A stretch of 64,000 bases of DNA from PALSA-278 sp963760285 (GTDB taxonomy: Bacteria; Acidobacteriota; Terriglobia; Acidiferrales; UBA7541): positions 1-64,000 of the forward strand of contig CAVXCI010000001.1 of NCBI GenBank assembly GCA_963760285.1, written 5' to 3'. Positions 63,000-64,000 of the stretch are shown in pieces. Within the stretch, counting starts at the first letter, position 1. Each line of letters opens with the position of its first letter. The translations under genes and the position numbers were made by a program. The notes under the pieces were generated by a model. It did not search any database, had not been told where the DNA came from, and saw nothing but the letters and a program-made list of their open reading frames with translations.

Positions 63000-63944
63000 A
63001 TGAAAGGCGCCGGACCGATTGACGTTGAATACCTGGGCCACCCCAGAGTGATCGCCTCTTATTTGCTGGAAAGCGATGGCGAACTGGCGCTGATTGATCC
63101 GGGGCCGAGTGTATCGCTGCCCACCTTGCGCAAAAAGCTCCAGGGGCAGGGGGTTGCGTTCCACGATCTCCGCGCTCTGCTGTTGACGCACATCCATCTG
63201 GATCACGCGGGCGGAACAGGCACCCTGGTCCGCGAAAATCCCCGGCTGCGCGTTTATGTCCACGAAATCGGCGCGCGGCACCTGGCCGACCCGTCGAGAT
63301 TGCTGGCCAGCGCCAGCCGGCTGTACGGCGACGCAGCCGCAATGGAACGTCTGTTCGGCGAGTTTCTTGCCGTGCCGGCGGAAAATATCACTCCGCTGCG
63401 CGGCGGCGAGCATATTGAATTGGGCGGCCAGCATGTTGATGTGCTCTACACACCCGGGCACGCTTCGCACCACGTCACATACATTGATCCCGCGGCGGGC
63501 AACGCATTCGTGGGAGATACGTCCGGAATTCGCATTGCGGGCCAGCCATTTGTCCTGCCCGTCACTCCCCCGCCCGACATTGAAATCGAACGGTGGCGCC
63601 AGAGTATGGACGCGATTCTGAGCCGCAGTCCCGCGCGCCTTTTTCTCACCCACTTCGGCTGGTCAGAAAACCCACGGGAGCATTTCGACGAATTGCGCGA
63701 ACGCATGTCGCGCTGGGCGGCGCGGGCGCGCGAAGGCATTGCCGCAGGAGCGGATGACCGGCAGCGTGCGAAGGAATTTTCCCAGTGGGGTGCGCGTGAG
63801 TTGCGCCGGCATCTCACTGCGGAGGACGCCGAGCTATATGTTCGCACTGGCGGCCTGGAGTTGAGTTGGCTGGGGCTGGCTCGTTATTGGCGCAAACGAG
63901 CGGAAGCGGTGCTGCCGGATAACGCGAGCTTGCCCAAATGGTAG
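63000..63944 (+). CDS. MBL-fold metallo-hydrolase
   Basis: 314 aa from ATG 63000, the first start before conserved sequence; no good ribosome site, and an open reading continues upstream. Zinc motif LLTHIHLDHAGGTG (HxHxDH), third His in HVDVLYTPGHASHH, the bridging Asp in AFVGDTSGIRIAG and the last His in LFLTHFGWSEN. The C-terminal 80 residues (DELRERMSRWAARAREGI...) are helical. This is the glyoxalase-II-like subgroup of small hydrolases; a thioester or phosphodiester substrate is possible, but not determined. Confidence 0.9.
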   Translation: MKGAGPIDVEYLGHPRVIASYLLESDGELALIDPGPSVSLPTLRKKLQGQGVAFHDLRALLLTHIHLDHAGGTGTLVRENPRLRVYVHEIGARHLADPSRLLASASRLYGDAAAMERLFGEFLAVPAENITPLRGGEHIELGGQHVDVLYTPGHASHHVTYIDPAAGNAFVGDTSGIRIAGQPFVLPVTPPPDIEIERWRQSMDAILSRSPARLFLTHFGWSENPREHFDELRERMSRWAARAREGIAAGADDRQRAKEFSQWGARELRRHLTAEDAELYVRTGGLELSWLGLARYWRKRAEAVLPDNASLPKW

Positions 63945-64000
63945 GCATTGGAAAAATCTCCGGGAAATCCGCGCCGCTCTCGCTGCGCCAAAATCCAAAT

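Overview
This 64 kb window is a piece of a bacterial chromosome, most likely from an uncultured acidobacterium. That assignment is inferred from family content: two FecR proteins with a Trp/Tyr/Gly-rich DUF6600-like region, an acidobacterial-type ECF sigma factor paired with a TPR Ser/Thr kinase, a GloVer-type repeat protein, large BNR-repeat and FG-GAP-repeat secreted proteins, and a TIGR00027 methyltransferase. There are two complete tRNA genes, Pro(TGG) and His(GTG). I see no rRNA, CRISPR array or phage structural gene.

Layout. 0-3.3 kb: ergothioneine genes egtB and egtD, then nth, all carrying small frameshifts. 3.4-16.6 kb: convergent FecR/DUF6600 proteins sharing a bidirectional terminator, an NtrB/NtrC-like two-component pair, a CAP-domain protein, an XRE regulator, a receiver-plus-ATPase protein lacking its phosphoacceptor Asp, an RRM protein, and a cold-shock gene with a terminated leader. 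16.7-30 kb: a fatty-acid desaturase, then an accessory region starting at tRNA-Pro. It holds an integrase relic, the ECF sigma/kinase pair, two inverted 0.35 kb mini-IS elements flanking a GloVer protein, a multicopper oxidase and a tRNA-Pro 3' fragment; a double nitroreductase and a DEAD-box helicase follow. 30-37 kb: two secreted BNR proteins, a pseudogene copy of one tail, and a methyltransferase.

37-45 kb is a nearly complete lysine/diaminopimelate locus. A leftward operon (dapE-like, lysC, dapB, dapA, dapD, asd) starts from a good promoter and passes through a lysine riboswitch (L box) that I recognise from its conserved blocks and its closing P1 helix; lysA is divergent. DapD plus a DapE-like peptidase implies the succinylase route. 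45-56.7 kb: secreted PQQ-like and FG-GAP repeat proteins, PilZ, a ClC channel translationally coupled to a zinc-ribbon TPR protein, a NarL-type two-component system full of frameshifts, and a MerR-TPR fusion. 56.8-64 kb: tRNA-His, an acyl-AMP ligase/ACP/acyltransferase fusion, a PagL-like lipid A deacylase, a membrane-anchored periplasmic-binding protein, a Yip1-like membrane protein and an MBL-fold hydrolase.

Small indels cluster at 1.05-2.75 kb and 53.2-55.3 kb, with one more at 18.6 kb. The shifted frames still encode conserved motifs, so I read them mainly as sequence errors or very recent lesions rather than old pseudogenes.
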